A stretch of 17,207 nucleotides of DNA from CAXTKD01 sp964244885 (GCA_964244885.1 CAXTKD010000023.1:1-17207); one strand, 5' to 3'. Shown: positions 7,940 to 15,276, counted from the stretch's first letter. Made by a program: numbers and translations. The notes: generated by a model from the sequence alone, not told the origin.

Positions 7940-9064
7940 TCATGTGACCGAGGCAGAGGCGGACGACCATGCGGCGACATCCTCGACCGCGCGGAACGGC
8001 TCGTCCAGCGCGAATGCCGCCGGTCCGACGATCGCCAGGCTCGCCGGCCGCCGCAGCATGGCGTCCGCCGCGTAGCCGATAACCTTCACGCGCTGGCCAT
8101 AGGCGAGCATTTCGCCGGTCAGCGGCTCGCCGGTCTCCCGGTCGAGCACGGCGATCAGGTCGGGCACGATCGCCACCGTCTCGCCGTCGCGGCGCGCGAC
8201 GATGAATTCGTTCTGGATGTCGATCGTGAGTTCGTCGGCCGGGTCGGCGATGCCGCGCAGGGTGGCGCGGCCCCAATGCCAGCCATCGCGCGTCTCGCGC
8301 CGGACGTCGGCGATCCTGCCATCGAACAGGATAAGCGCCGGCCGGCCGTCGCGCTGCCGCAACACCGCGAGCAGGTCCGCGAAGATGTCTCGGCCTGCCT
8401 CGCGGGCGAGGCGGATGGCGCGGCCGATGTCGAGTGTCTGGGTCAGCGTCCGCAACACCGCGCATTGCTTGAGCTGCCGGCCGGACATTGGATAGAAGGC
8501 GCCCAAGGCAGCCGCGCCCATGCTGTCGGTCACCGCCCGGCACAGCGCCTCCGCCGCCTTGTCGTCGGCCGCCTCGATCATCACCGAATTGCCCGAATCG
8601 TCCATCAGGATCGCGGGCGTAGCGGGGATGCCGCCGATGCTGAAGCAGGTCATCTCCAGATGCGGAACCGCCCGGCCGATGCCGTCGGCATCGACCACGG
8701 GAATCCCGCTGATCGCGGACAGCGCCAGCGGAAACATCGAGTTGGCGCCGCCGATCTCGGCGCTGATCAGCGCGTCGATGCGCCGGCCGTGCAGCGTCTG
8801 CGCGCGCTCCAGCAGCCGGAGCAATGTCGCCTCGCTGACGAGGTGCTCGATCATCACGGTCGGCGCGCCGATGCCGGCGACCGAGACGACGAAGGCGTCA
8901 TCCGCCACCTCGTCGGGGTCGATGATAGTCGGCAACAGCCCCGCCTCGATCTTCGAGCGCACGAACAGCTCGCCGATATAGGGGTCGCCGCCGCCGCCCG
9001 TGCCGAGCAGCACCGCGCCGCGCGCCATGTCCTGGACGTCGATCACGTCGCTTAGCTCAATCAC
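7940..9064 (-). CDS. DUF917 / S-methyl-thiohydantoin desulfurase-like protein
   Basis: A 374-residue cytoplasmic protein with the N-terminal glycine-rich signature LGTGGGGDP at 20-28, followed by IGAPTVMIEH, a SAEIGGANSMFPLALS stretch and VVDADGIGRAVPHLEM, all typical of DUF917 (PF06032, since renamed after S-methyl-thiohydantoin desulfurase). Family members act on hydantoin-like rings or are unassigned and usually sit beside HyuA-type genes, as here. I chose the GTG at 9064, whose GTGATTGA overlaps the HyuA stop by 8 bases and which gives the usual N-terminus; another GTG at 9079 would add five residues. It is last in the operon, coupled to the HyuA-like gene. The substrate cannot be read from sequence, and the named desulfurase activity is only a family label. 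Confidence 0.88.
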   Translation of the reverse strand: MIELSDVIDVQDMARGAVLLGTGGGGDPYIGELFVRSKIEAGLLPTIIDPDEVADDAFVVSVAGIGAPTVMIEHLVSEATLLRLLERAQTLHGRRIDALISAEIGGANSMFPLALSAISGIPVVDADGIGRAVPHLEMTCFSIGGIPATPAILMDDSGNSVMIEAADDKAAEALCRAVTDSMGAAALGAFYPMSGRQLKQCAVLRTLTQTLDIGRAIRLAREAGRDIFADLLAVLRQRDGRPALILFDGRIADVRRETRDGWHWGRATLRGIADPADELTIDIQNEFIVARRDGETVAIVPDLIAVLDRETGEPLTGEMLAYGQRVKVIGYAADAMLRRPASLAIVGPAAFALDEPFRAVEDVAAWSSASASVT

Positions 9065-10640
9065 GGCGCATTCCCGCACCCGCCAGCTCGCCGACGGCGC
9101 GCACCCTGATCTGCGTCGTGCCGGCCTTCATGTGGGTCATCGGCAGCTCGCTGACCTCGATGATCTCGACGCTGGCCGGGTCGGCGCCCGCCGCCACCGC
9201 CACCGCCGAGGCTTCCGACCTGGCTTGGTCGAGCGCCGCGTCCCGGCCGAGGCTTGCTACATCGTAAAGCTTGTCAACGCGGCCGCTGACCAAAGCGATC
9301 GCCGCGCCGACCGCGTTGGCGACCTCGGCATGATCGGGCCGCAGGACGCGCGATGTGCCGTGGATCGGCCGCGAGATCAGAATGCCGCCGCCGCCGACGA
9401 GGACCAGCGGCAAGGCCGTCTCGCTCGTCTTCATCCGGTCGATGGCGACTTCTAGCAGGCCGTGGATGGCGTCGAGCGCGCCGGCGACCGCCGACGGCTC
9501 AAGGCCGGCGACGCGCGTCGGGTCGCCGATCGCCGACTGGCCGGCGGCGACGGCGATGTCGGTCGCGGTAAGGGTCGCGCCGCCGAAGACCCGGGCCTCG
9601 CTCCGCAGCCGGTAGCCGACGGAGTCCGGCCCGATCCGCCACTCTCCGTCGACCGGCCGGACAAGGCTGCCGCCGCCCAGCCCGATCGACAGCACGTCGG
9701 GCATGCGGAAATTGGTGCGCACCCCGCCGATCAGCTTGGGCGTCGCGGTCTCGCGCGGGAAGCCGCGCGCCAGGAACCCGATATCGGTCGTCGTGCCGCC
9801 GATGTCGGCGACCACCGCGTCGTCGAGGCCGGTCAGGAACGCCGCCCCCCGGATGCTGTTGGTCGGCCCGGCCGAGCAGGTGAAGATCGGGAAGGCCGCG
9901 GCCCGCGCGGTGGTGATCAGCGTGCCGTCGTTCTGGCTGATGAAGATCGGCGCCGTCACCGCGAGGTCGCCGAACGCCCGCACCAGCGAGTCGACGATCG
10001 AACCCGCCAGCCCGGCGAGCGTCGCGTTGATGATCGCGGCGCTTTCGCGGTCGATCAGCCCGAGCCCGCCGACCTGGTGCGACAGCGTGATATGCGCATC
10101 CGGCAGGACGCGGCGGAAGATCGCCTCGGCGCGCGTCTCCAGGTCGGGCCGGATCGGCGCGAAGCTGCTGGTGATCGCGACCGTCTCCAGACCGCGCGAC
10201 CGCGCGTCCAGCGCGGCGGCGTGAAGCGCATCCTCGTCGAGCGCCGCGTAATCCTTGCCGGTGAAATGCGCGCCGCCGCGGATCATGTAGATCTGGCCGC
10301 GCACCAGAGTCGCGACCTCGGCCGGCCAGCCGGCAAGCGGCGGGACGCCGTCGCCCTTGGGCAAGGCGATCCGCACGATCGCGACCGGCGCCAGGTTGGC
10401 GCGCTGGACGAAGGCGTTGAGGAACTGCGTCGTCCCGATCATCACCGCCGCGACGTCGGCGCGCCGGTCGCCCGCCTGGTCGAAGATGCGAGTCACGGCG
10501 TCGATCACGCCGTCCCGGACGTCGGCGGTGGTGAAGCACTTGGCCGAGGCGATCACCGCGCGGCCGTCCATCAGCACGGCGTCGGTGTTGGTGCCGCCGA
10601 CATCGATGCCAAGCCGCAGGGCAGGTATCGCGGCCGCCAT
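9057..10640 (-). CDS. HyuA-type hydantoinase/oxoprolinase family protein
   Basis: A 527-residue protein of the ASKHA (actin-like ATPase) fold. It shows LGIDVGGTNTDAVL at 10-23 (phosphate 1 loop, Hydant_A_N), SAGPTNSIRGAAFL at 256-269, ADIGGTTTDIGF from 278 (phosphate 2 loop) and VGGGGI at 415-420. Relatives use ATP to open five-membered lactam or imide rings (hydantoins, 5-oxoproline) or carboxylate ketones. It is the short form of about 520 residues that goes with DUF917 proteins rather than the longer form of about 700 paired with HyuB, and no HyuB is present. Its ATG shares the A of the preceding TGA (TGATG, 1-base overlap), and the next gene overlaps its stop, so it is translationally coupled at both ends. 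Confidence 0.92.
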   Translation of the reverse strand: MAAAIPALRLGIDVGGTNTDAVLMDGRAVIASAKCFTTADVRDGVIDAVTRIFDQAGDRRADVAAVMIGTTQFLNAFVQRANLAPVAIVRIALPKGDGVPPLAGWPAEVATLVRGQIYMIRGGAHFTGKDYAALDEDALHAAALDARSRGLETVAITSSFAPIRPDLETRAEAIFRRVLPDAHITLSHQVGGLGLIDRESAAIINATLAGLAGSIVDSLVRAFGDLAVTAPIFISQNDGTLITTARAAAFPIFTCSAGPTNSIRGAAFLTGLDDAVVADIGGTTTDIGFLARGFPRETATPKLIGGVRTNFRMPDVLSIGLGGGSLVRPVDGEWRIGPDSVGYRLRSEARVFGGATLTATDIAVAAGQSAIGDPTRVAGLEPSAVAGALDAIHGLLEVAIDRMKTSETALPLVLVGGGGILISRPIHGTSRVLRPDHAEVANAVGAAIALVSGRVDKLYDVASLGRDAALDQARSEASAVAVAAGADPASVEIIEVSELPMTHMKAGTTQIRVRAVGELAGAGMRRD

Positions 10641-11140
10641 CAGGCCGATCGGCCGATCACATCACAAATCGCCGCCGCCACATGCTTTTCGTCGGCCGTG
10701 TCGGTGAAATGCGCCGCGTAGCGGCCGTCCGCGCGGAGCAGATAGCTGAACGCGGTGTGCGCCATCGCATAGCCGTCCGGATCGTCGGGGTCGGCCTTCC
10801 TGCTGGCGAACACCTTGTAAGCCGCCCGGACCGCCTCGATCGCCTCGCGCGGGCCGGTCAGGCCGAGGAAGCGCGGATAATGGGCTTCGAGCCACGATTT
10901 CAGGACCGCCGGCGTATCGCGCTCCGGATCGATGCTGACGAACAGCGGCTGGAGATCGTCCGGCGCGACATCTGCCAGCTCCAGCGCGGCGGTGAGGCGC
11001 GCCAGCGCGCGCGGGCAGACGACGCGGCAATGGGTGAAGCCGAAATAGAGCAGGGCCGGCCGGCCGACGAAGCTCCGGTCGGTGACCGCGCGGCCATGGT
11101 GATCGGTCAGGCTGAACGCGCCGCCGATCGGGGCCGTCAC
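10640..11140 (-). CDS. SCO1/SenC-like thioredoxin-fold protein without signal peptide
   Basis: A 166-residue protein with the SCO fold signature FGFTHCRVVCP: Cys38 and Cys42 form the CxxxC copper/thiol site and His128 (MAHTAFSYLL) is the third ligand. SIDPERDTP at 69-77 is also typical. SCO proteins normally pass copper to, or reduce, the CuA site of cytochrome oxidase and are held in the inner membrane facing the periplasm. This one starts directly with the domain (GTG at 11140, MTAPIGGAFSLTDHHG) and has no signal peptide or membrane helix, so it should stay in the cytoplasm. The GTGA overlap of 4 bases with the LinD-like gene fixes the start. No oxidase genes are nearby. A redox role for cysteines of its operon partners is possible but is inference. 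Confidence 0.88.
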   Translation of the reverse strand: MTAPIGGAFSLTDHHGRAVTDRSFVGRPALLYFGFTHCRVVCPRALARLTAALELADVAPDDLQPLFVSIDPERDTPAVLKSWLEAHYPRFLGLTGPREAIEAVRAAYKVFASRKADPDDPDGYAMAHTAFSYLLRADGRYAAHFTDTADEKHVAAAICDVIGRSA

Positions 11141-12666
11141 GCCGCGCCCGTCCGTTCGAGCACGAAGCGGCTCGCCCCGCCGACCTCGAGCTCGAGCTCG
11201 ATCCCGACTTCGACCCGGCGCGAGGCCAGTGGCGCCGCCCCTTCGATGCGCCAGCCCTCGGGCACGTTGGCGATCGTCAGCCGCGCCGGGCCGGACTTAT
11301 CGGCGCGGCGCGCCAGCGTGAAGTCCAGCCGTTCGGCGGCGGGATCGTAGCTGGCGGCGAGCACGTCGATGCTGTCCGAAATCTCGGTGATCAGGGGCTC
11401 GTCGAAATGGCCGGGGTGCCAGGGATGGTTGAACAGCGTCCACAAGCCGTCCGGCACGTTGAGCGCGGCATAGGCCATCAGCGCGTTGCCGGTGATCGGC
11501 TCGACTCGGATCAGCCGGCCGGCCTCGTCGAAGCGCCGATCCTCGCGCGGATAATAGAAGCCGCCCTTTTCCCAGGTTGGGTTCATGTGGCGATCGGCGT
11601 GGCGGGTGAGCGCCGCCAGCGTTTCGGCGTCGCCCATCTCTGAGGCCCACATCGCGATGAAGCCGAAGTCCCCGGTGTCGTAATCCAGCGTCAGCCCGCT
11701 GTGGCTGTGCGATGGCGTGAGCTTGACCGAGGCGGCGCCGTCCTCGCCGGGGATCAGCAGGTCGGCGAGCTGGCCGCGGTAATGCCGGCGGATGAAATCG
11801 CGATTCCACATGTTCATCAGCGCGCCGAGCCAGCCGTCCGCCCATGCCCCGGCCGAGCCATTGGGGATGACCATCCGGCTGTCTTCCAGCACCATCATGT
11901 TGAAATGGCCGTTGCCGCCGACGCGGCCGAACTCCTCCCAGGTCCGCTGATAGCCCTCGATCACCTCGGCGGCGCGCGTGCCGCCGGTCAGCATGTCATG
12001 GAGGCGGAAACCCAGGATCGCGGGCTGGTTGCAGATCTGGAACACGCAATTGGGCTCGCAGGCGATCCCGAGATAGCCGCTCTCCACCATCTTCCAGTAG
12101 AGATGGTCGTTGAGCGAATTCTGGTCGTAGGCGAAGCGCTTCGGCCCGTCGCCCCAGAAGAACGACGCATGTTCGAGCACGATCGATTCGGGCTCGGCGT
12201 ATTTCATGTCGCCGAACAGCGCCGCGTACATCAGCGTCAGCGACTGCACATAGGCGCTGTACATAATGTTGTCCTGATCGACCGGGTTCCACTGCTCGCT
12301 GAGCTTCGGGCGCAGATGCGCGTTCAGCGCATGGCCGCCCTGGCTGACGTTGCGCCAGTAGAGCCAGACGTCGGGATGCAGCAGCTTGGCGATCAGCCGG
12401 TCGAAGGTCGCGCGGAACGCCCCCGGCGCGTTGGGCAGGCGGTGGCGGTGCGCCAGCCCCAGCGCATAGGCCATGAAGGCGAGCTGGAAGCGGTAGGAGC
12501 CGAAGTCCTCCTGCCCGTGCATCCGGGTGCCCATGTGCGCCCAGTCGCCGGGCGGCTGGAGCGACAGGTTCTCGATGTGCCGGATATGGCCGACCTGTCG
12601 TTCGGTCAGCGTCCCGCCCCGAACGGCGTGGGCCACAGGCGGGCTTGCCTCGTCCCAAGCGATCAT
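11137..12666 (-). CDS. Linalool dehydratase-isomerase (LinD)-like protein
   Basis: A 509-residue protein that aligns by eye with LinD of Castellaniella defragrans, recalled from memory. NIMYSAY at 133-139 matches NIMYKGH; GIACEPNCVFQIC ending at Cys212 matches GIVCEPDNYFVQC; ASEMGDAETLAALTRH matches AREMGDQQLFDQLLNH; AYALGLA matches AYGLA. LinD hydrates myrcene and isomerises linalool/geraniol using two cysteines nine residues apart. Here Cys203 and Cys212 keep that spacing, and an extra Cys207 lies between them. The catalytic His of the LinD motif appears to be Tyr139. Unlike LinD it has no signal peptide and carries about 100 extra C-terminal residues of beta-rich character. The start is the ATG at 12666, 80 bases after the NTF2-like gene. 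Homology is likely; the same reaction is doubtful. Confidence 0.8.
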   Translation of the reverse strand: MIAWDEASPPVAHAVRGGTLTERQVGHIRHIENLSLQPPGDWAHMGTRMHGQEDFGSYRFQLAFMAYALGLAHRHRLPNAPGAFRATFDRLIAKLLHPDVWLYWRNVSQGGHALNAHLRPKLSEQWNPVDQDNIMYSAYVQSLTLMYAALFGDMKYAEPESIVLEHASFFWGDGPKRFAYDQNSLNDHLYWKMVESGYLGIACEPNCVFQICNQPAILGFRLHDMLTGGTRAAEVIEGYQRTWEEFGRVGGNGHFNMMVLEDSRMVIPNGSAGAWADGWLGALMNMWNRDFIRRHYRGQLADLLIPGEDGAASVKLTPSHSHSGLTLDYDTGDFGFIAMWASEMGDAETLAALTRHADRHMNPTWEKGGFYYPREDRRFDEAGRLIRVEPITGNALMAYAALNVPDGLWTLFNHPWHPGHFDEPLITEISDSIDVLAASYDPAAERLDFTLARRADKSGPARLTIANVPEGWRIEGAAPLASRRVEVGIELELEVGGASRFVLERTGAA

Positions 12667-12746
12667 GATGCGGCGCGCCGCCCGTCGCTGTCGGCGGGAT
12701 CGGCTTTCAAGGCACAGGGATGGGGCGCGATATCCTCCCGCTTCTT

Positions 12747-13190
12747 CTAGACCGCCGCTTCGTCGATGACGCTCACCATGTGATGGTCGAACACCTGCCA
12801 GCGTTCGCCATTATGTCGCCATCCGTTGACATAGGCCACCACCTTGCCGTGCGTCAGCGCGCTGATCTCGCTGCCGCTCGGCATGCCTTCGGCGATGCGC
12901 GAGCCCGGCTTGAATTCCTCGTTGTTGTATTTGACGAGGCCGAGGGTGATGACCTCGTCGCCGACCTGATGGGCGGTGACCTTGATCCAGGTCGCGTCCA
13001 TGACCTCGATGTCCTTGTCGAGGTCGATCATCTTCTGCTTGTCGACCGAAAGCGTCGGCCAGGGCTGCGCGGTGCCGAGGAAGTCGTCGGTGAACAAGGT
13101 GTCGAGCCAGGCATGCCGCTTGTTGGCGATCGCCGCGCCCCACTCATCATACAGCAGCCTGAACTGCTCCGACAGATCGTCACGGATCAT
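12747..13190 (-). CDS. NTF2/SnoaL-like protein A
   Basis: A 147-residue protein with the pattern of the NTF2-like/SnoaL superfamily: an N-terminal helical region (LSEQFRLLYDEWGAAIANKR), LFTDDFLGT, then alternating strands ending in WRHNGERWQVFDHHMVSVI. Such cone-shaped alpha+beta barrels serve as small isomerases, cyclases, dehydratases or ligand-binding subunits, so no specific reaction can be named. It shares GMPSGSEISA (102-111) and WQVFDHH (131-137) with protein B encoded at 14814-15248 at the same alignment positions, so the two are paralogues. AGGGGGAA, about 6 bases before the ATG, is a strong ribosome binding site. It is the first gene after the twin-palindrome promoter. Confidence 0.85.
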   Translation of the reverse strand: MIRDDLSEQFRLLYDEWGAAIANKRHAWLDTLFTDDFLGTAQPWPTLSVDKQKMIDLDKDIEVMDATWIKVTAHQVGDEVITLGLVKYNNEEFKPGSRIAEGMPSGSEISALTHGKVVAYVNGWRHNGERWQVFDHHMVSVIDEAAV

Positions 13191-13239
13191 GCGCGTTCCC
13201 CCTGATCATCCTCGCCGCCGACGCCTGGCGGCGCAGGTT

Positions 13240-13293
13240 CATCTCATCCTATAGTTCGATGATAAGATGTCAACGATTTACATATAAACCGTT
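13240..13293 (-). promoter_or_regulatory. Promoter with two imperfect palindromes driving the NTF2-A/LinD-like operon
   Basis: On the minus strand TTGACA (13273-13268) and TAGGAT (13251-13246) are separated by 16 bases, a good sigma-70 type promoter pointing at the NTF2-A gene whose ATG is at 13190. Palindrome 1 (13272-13293) has half-sites AACGGTTTATA and TGTAAATCGTT, 22 bp with two mismatched pairs, and runs into the -35 box. Palindrome 2 (13240-13269) has outer half-sites CATCTTATC and GATGAGATG and covers the spacer and -10 box. This AT-rich stretch stands out in a GC-rich surrounding. It begins 5 bases after the stop of the MarR-like gene, so that regulator is the obvious candidate to bind here, by inference. 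Confidence 0.7.
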
Positions 13294-13298
13294 GGAGA

Positions 13299-13787
13299 TC
13301 AGGTGCCGGACGCCGAGCCCTTGACCGACGCGGCTGCTCGCGCCGCCTGCTCGTAGACGCCGGACAATCCGCGCAAAGCGGCGTTCAGGGCCTCGAAGTC
13401 GAATTCGCCGCTCCAGCCCTTGGCGATCGTCGGCTCCAGGAACGTGCGGCGATCCCTCAGGAAGTCGCTGTAATGCTTCACTCCCATTTCGTCGGCGGCG
13501 TAGAACACCTCCTTGCCGATCCGCGAACTCTTGATGAAGCCGAGCTTGACGAGCTTCTTGAGGCTGTAGAGCACGAGATGCATGTCATCGACCGACAGCG
13601 CGAAGGCGAGGTCGACCGCGCGCAGGCTCTTCTCGCGATACACCAGCAGGTGCAGCAGGAAGACGTCGAGGTCGGACAGCCCGTTGACCGCGCTGGTGTT
13701 GCTCCGCTGGCTCATCCAGCGACGGACGGAATTCCACAGCACCGTCAGGGTGAGCTCGAGTTCGGAGAGTTTTTCACCGTCAGTCAT
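13299..13787 (-). CDS. MarR-like winged-helix regulator (COG5631 type)
   Basis: A 162-residue protein whose middle part (roughly residues 35-100) reads as a winged helix: LSDLDVFLLHLLVYREKSLRA, then DLAFALSVDDMHLVLYSLKKL, then VKLGFIKSSRIGKEVFYAA. This matches my memory of the COG5631 group of MarR-type predicted regulators, with LWNSVRRWM near the N-terminus and a helical C-terminus. I chose the ATG at 13787 (MTDGEKLSELEL). The open frame allows earlier ATGs at 13835 and 13859, but the added residues look unlike the family. The binding site upstream is weak. Its stop lies 5 bases before a palindromic promoter for the next genes, the usual arrangement for a local regulator. The effector is unknown. 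Confidence 0.82.
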   Translation of the reverse strand: MTDGEKLSELELTLTVLWNSVRRWMSQRSNTSAVNGLSDLDVFLLHLLVYREKSLRAVDLAFALSVDDMHLVLYSLKKLVKLGFIKSSRIGKEVFYAADEMGVKHYSDFLRDRRTFLEPTIAKGWSGEFDFEALNAALRGLSGVYEQAARAAASVKGSASGT

Positions 13788-13898
13788 CACATCAAGATCC
13801 TGGAAGCGGCCTGGCGCGCCATGCCCGAAAGGCATTAGCGAAACGCCCCCTTTGCGCAAGCCGGGCGGGATGCGCGACGCAAGGCGGCTCCCGATCCG

Positions 13899-14759
13899 TC
13901 AATGCCGCGACCAGCGCACTTCGTCGCCGAGCCGCACCGGGCCGGCCCGCGTGACGCGGCCATAGGCGCCGAGGCAGGCGAGGTCGCCCATGTCCATGAT
14001 CGGCACCTTGTTCAATGTGCCGATCAATTGGGTCAGGCGCGGACTGGACGGAAGCTCCCCCTGCGCCAGGGTCGGCACGGCGCAGCGCGGCGTCGCGAGG
14101 ATAACCTCGATCGCGGCCTGGTCGCCGAAGGTCAGCGTGCCGCCGACCCAGCCGTTTTCGGCGAAGGGCGGGGCGCCCACGGTGTCGATCACGATATTGG
14201 GGCGGAAGCGTTCGGGTTCGACGGACGCGGTCGCCGCAGCCGAAGCGACGCGGCCGAGGCTGGCGGTGGTGATGAAATGAACCGGCGCGAAGTCGACGAA
14301 CCCGCCCTCCGGCGCGCCCATGCCGAGCGGAAGCGTATCGGCGCCAACCTCCTGCTCGGCGCCGCGATCGGCGACTTCGTCGGGCCGCGCGCGGTCCATC
14401 TCCAGTCCGGCAGGGCGCGAAAAGGCGAGGGTGACGTCCCGCCCGACCGCTTCGGACAGCAGCCTGTCGATATCAGCCAGGTCAGACCTGACTTGGCGGC
14501 CGTCGGGCAGCGCCATCTCGATCAGCGGGCGTCCCCGGGCGTCGGCTCCGGGCAGCAGCCGCGCGCCGAACCCGAGCAGTTTGCGCCAGCGATGCGGCAG
14601 CTTGGCGCTGGCGACCTTGCCGCTCTCCCGATCGATCAGCGCGCATATCCGGTCGCCGGCGATGCCGACCGCGCCGAGGTCGAGCGCGTCGAAAGTCTCG
14701 CCGCGCATCGACTTGACCGGGAAGCGCATGAGGCGGCCGACATGTCCGATCCGGGTCAT
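13899..14759 (-). CDS. MOSC domain protein
   Basis: A 286-residue protein with an N-terminal MOSC_N beta-barrel region (FPVKSMRGE at 13-21, GIAGDR at 32-37) and a C-terminal MOSC domain containing RFRPNI at 185-190 and the characteristic PRCAVPT at 224-230, with Cys226 as the conserved cysteine. MOSC domains occur in molybdenum-cofactor sulfurases and mARC/YiiM-type proteins, where they bind molybdopterin or carry sulfur. Free-standing bacterial members are mostly uncharacterised. GGAG, 8 bases before the ATG, supports the start. It lies between the NTF2-B and regulator genes, with 54 and 111 bases of spacing. Its presence in this cluster could mean a molybdenum enzyme or sulfur transfer in the pathway, but no molybdoenzyme is visible here. 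Confidence 0.88.
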   Translation of the reverse strand: MTRIGHVGRLMRFPVKSMRGETFDALDLGAVGIAGDRICALIDRESGKVASAKLPHRWRKLLGFGARLLPGADARGRPLIEMALPDGRQVRSDLADIDRLLSEAVGRDVTLAFSRPAGLEMDRARPDEVADRGAEQEVGADTLPLGMGAPEGGFVDFAPVHFITTASLGRVASAAATASVEPERFRPNIVIDTVGAPPFAENGWVGGTLTFGDQAAIEVILATPRCAVPTLAQGELPSSPRLTQLIGTLNKVPIMDMGDLACLGAYGRVTRAGPVRLGDEVRWSRH

Positions 14760-14813
14760 CGCCTGCTCTCCGGCTTGCCGGCCAGAGACGGGAGCATCCC
14801 CGATGCGGTCACG

Positions 14814-15248
14814 TTACAGATCGCTATGGCCGAGGACATGATGGCTGAAACATTGCCATCTTCCGACGTTGTCCTGGCGCCAGGCCGAGGCATAGCACAG
14901 TCGGGCGCTCTTCATCCGGGCGGACAATTCCGATGCGCTGGGCATCCCGGCCCCCAAGTCGCCGACGAAGTCCTCTTCGACCTGCGCGTGGCACAGGGTC
15001 GAAATCACCGTATCCATCCGTCGTGCGACGATGGCCAGGAATTGGATCGAGCAGTTGCGTATCTTGCGGTCCATCTCGATGAATTGCGGCTTGTCCATCG
15101 GTTCGCCGGGCATGCCCGGTCCCGTGGTGAACAGGAAGTCGGGCGTCAGGATATCCTCCAGCACGTCGACCTCGCCCGCCATCAGGCCGTCGGTCCACCG
15201 GCGAAGCTGGTCCACCACCGGCTCGCAGCCGGGTTCGATATCGGTCAT
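14814..15248 (-). CDS. NTF2/SnoaL-like protein B
   Basis: A 144-residue NTF2-like protein, paralogous to protein A. GMPSASELSA sits at 101-110 and WQCFSHH at 131-137, within one residue of the matching positions in A. Other shared elements are the acidic EEDF/EEFK segment and the final helix-strand SAWRQDNVGRWQ. Early residues differ (LTPDFLFTTGPGMPGEPMDK against LFTDDFLGTAQPWP), which suggests the two bind different ligands or form a heteromer. The start is the ATG at 15248, with GAGG 6 bases upstream; another in-frame ATG lies six codons earlier. The gene follows the TonB-dependent receptor on the same strand after a strong hairpin and precedes the MOSC gene. The reaction is unknown. Confidence 0.82.
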   Translation of the reverse strand: MTDIEPGCEPVVDQLRRWTDGLMAGEVDVLEDILTPDFLFTTGPGMPGEPMDKPQFIEMDRKIRNCSIQFLAIVARRMDTVISTLCHAQVEEDFVGDLGAGMPSASELSARMKSARLCYASAWRQDNVGRWQCFSHHVLGHSDL

Positions 15249-15276
15249 GGTCGGCCTCGTCCGCATGGCGGCGACT

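Noticed and set aside
11701..12750. Plus-strand open frame of 349 codons opposite the LinD-like gene
   Set aside because: It is an antisense shadow with no recognisable motifs; the minus-strand product has clear LinD-type motifs and overlapping operon partners.
13788..13859. N-terminal extension of the MarR-like regulator to earlier ATGs
   Set aside because: The extra residues (MRKGGVSLMPFGHG and following) do not look like the family's usual start; kept only as an alternative because the binding site at 13787 is weak.
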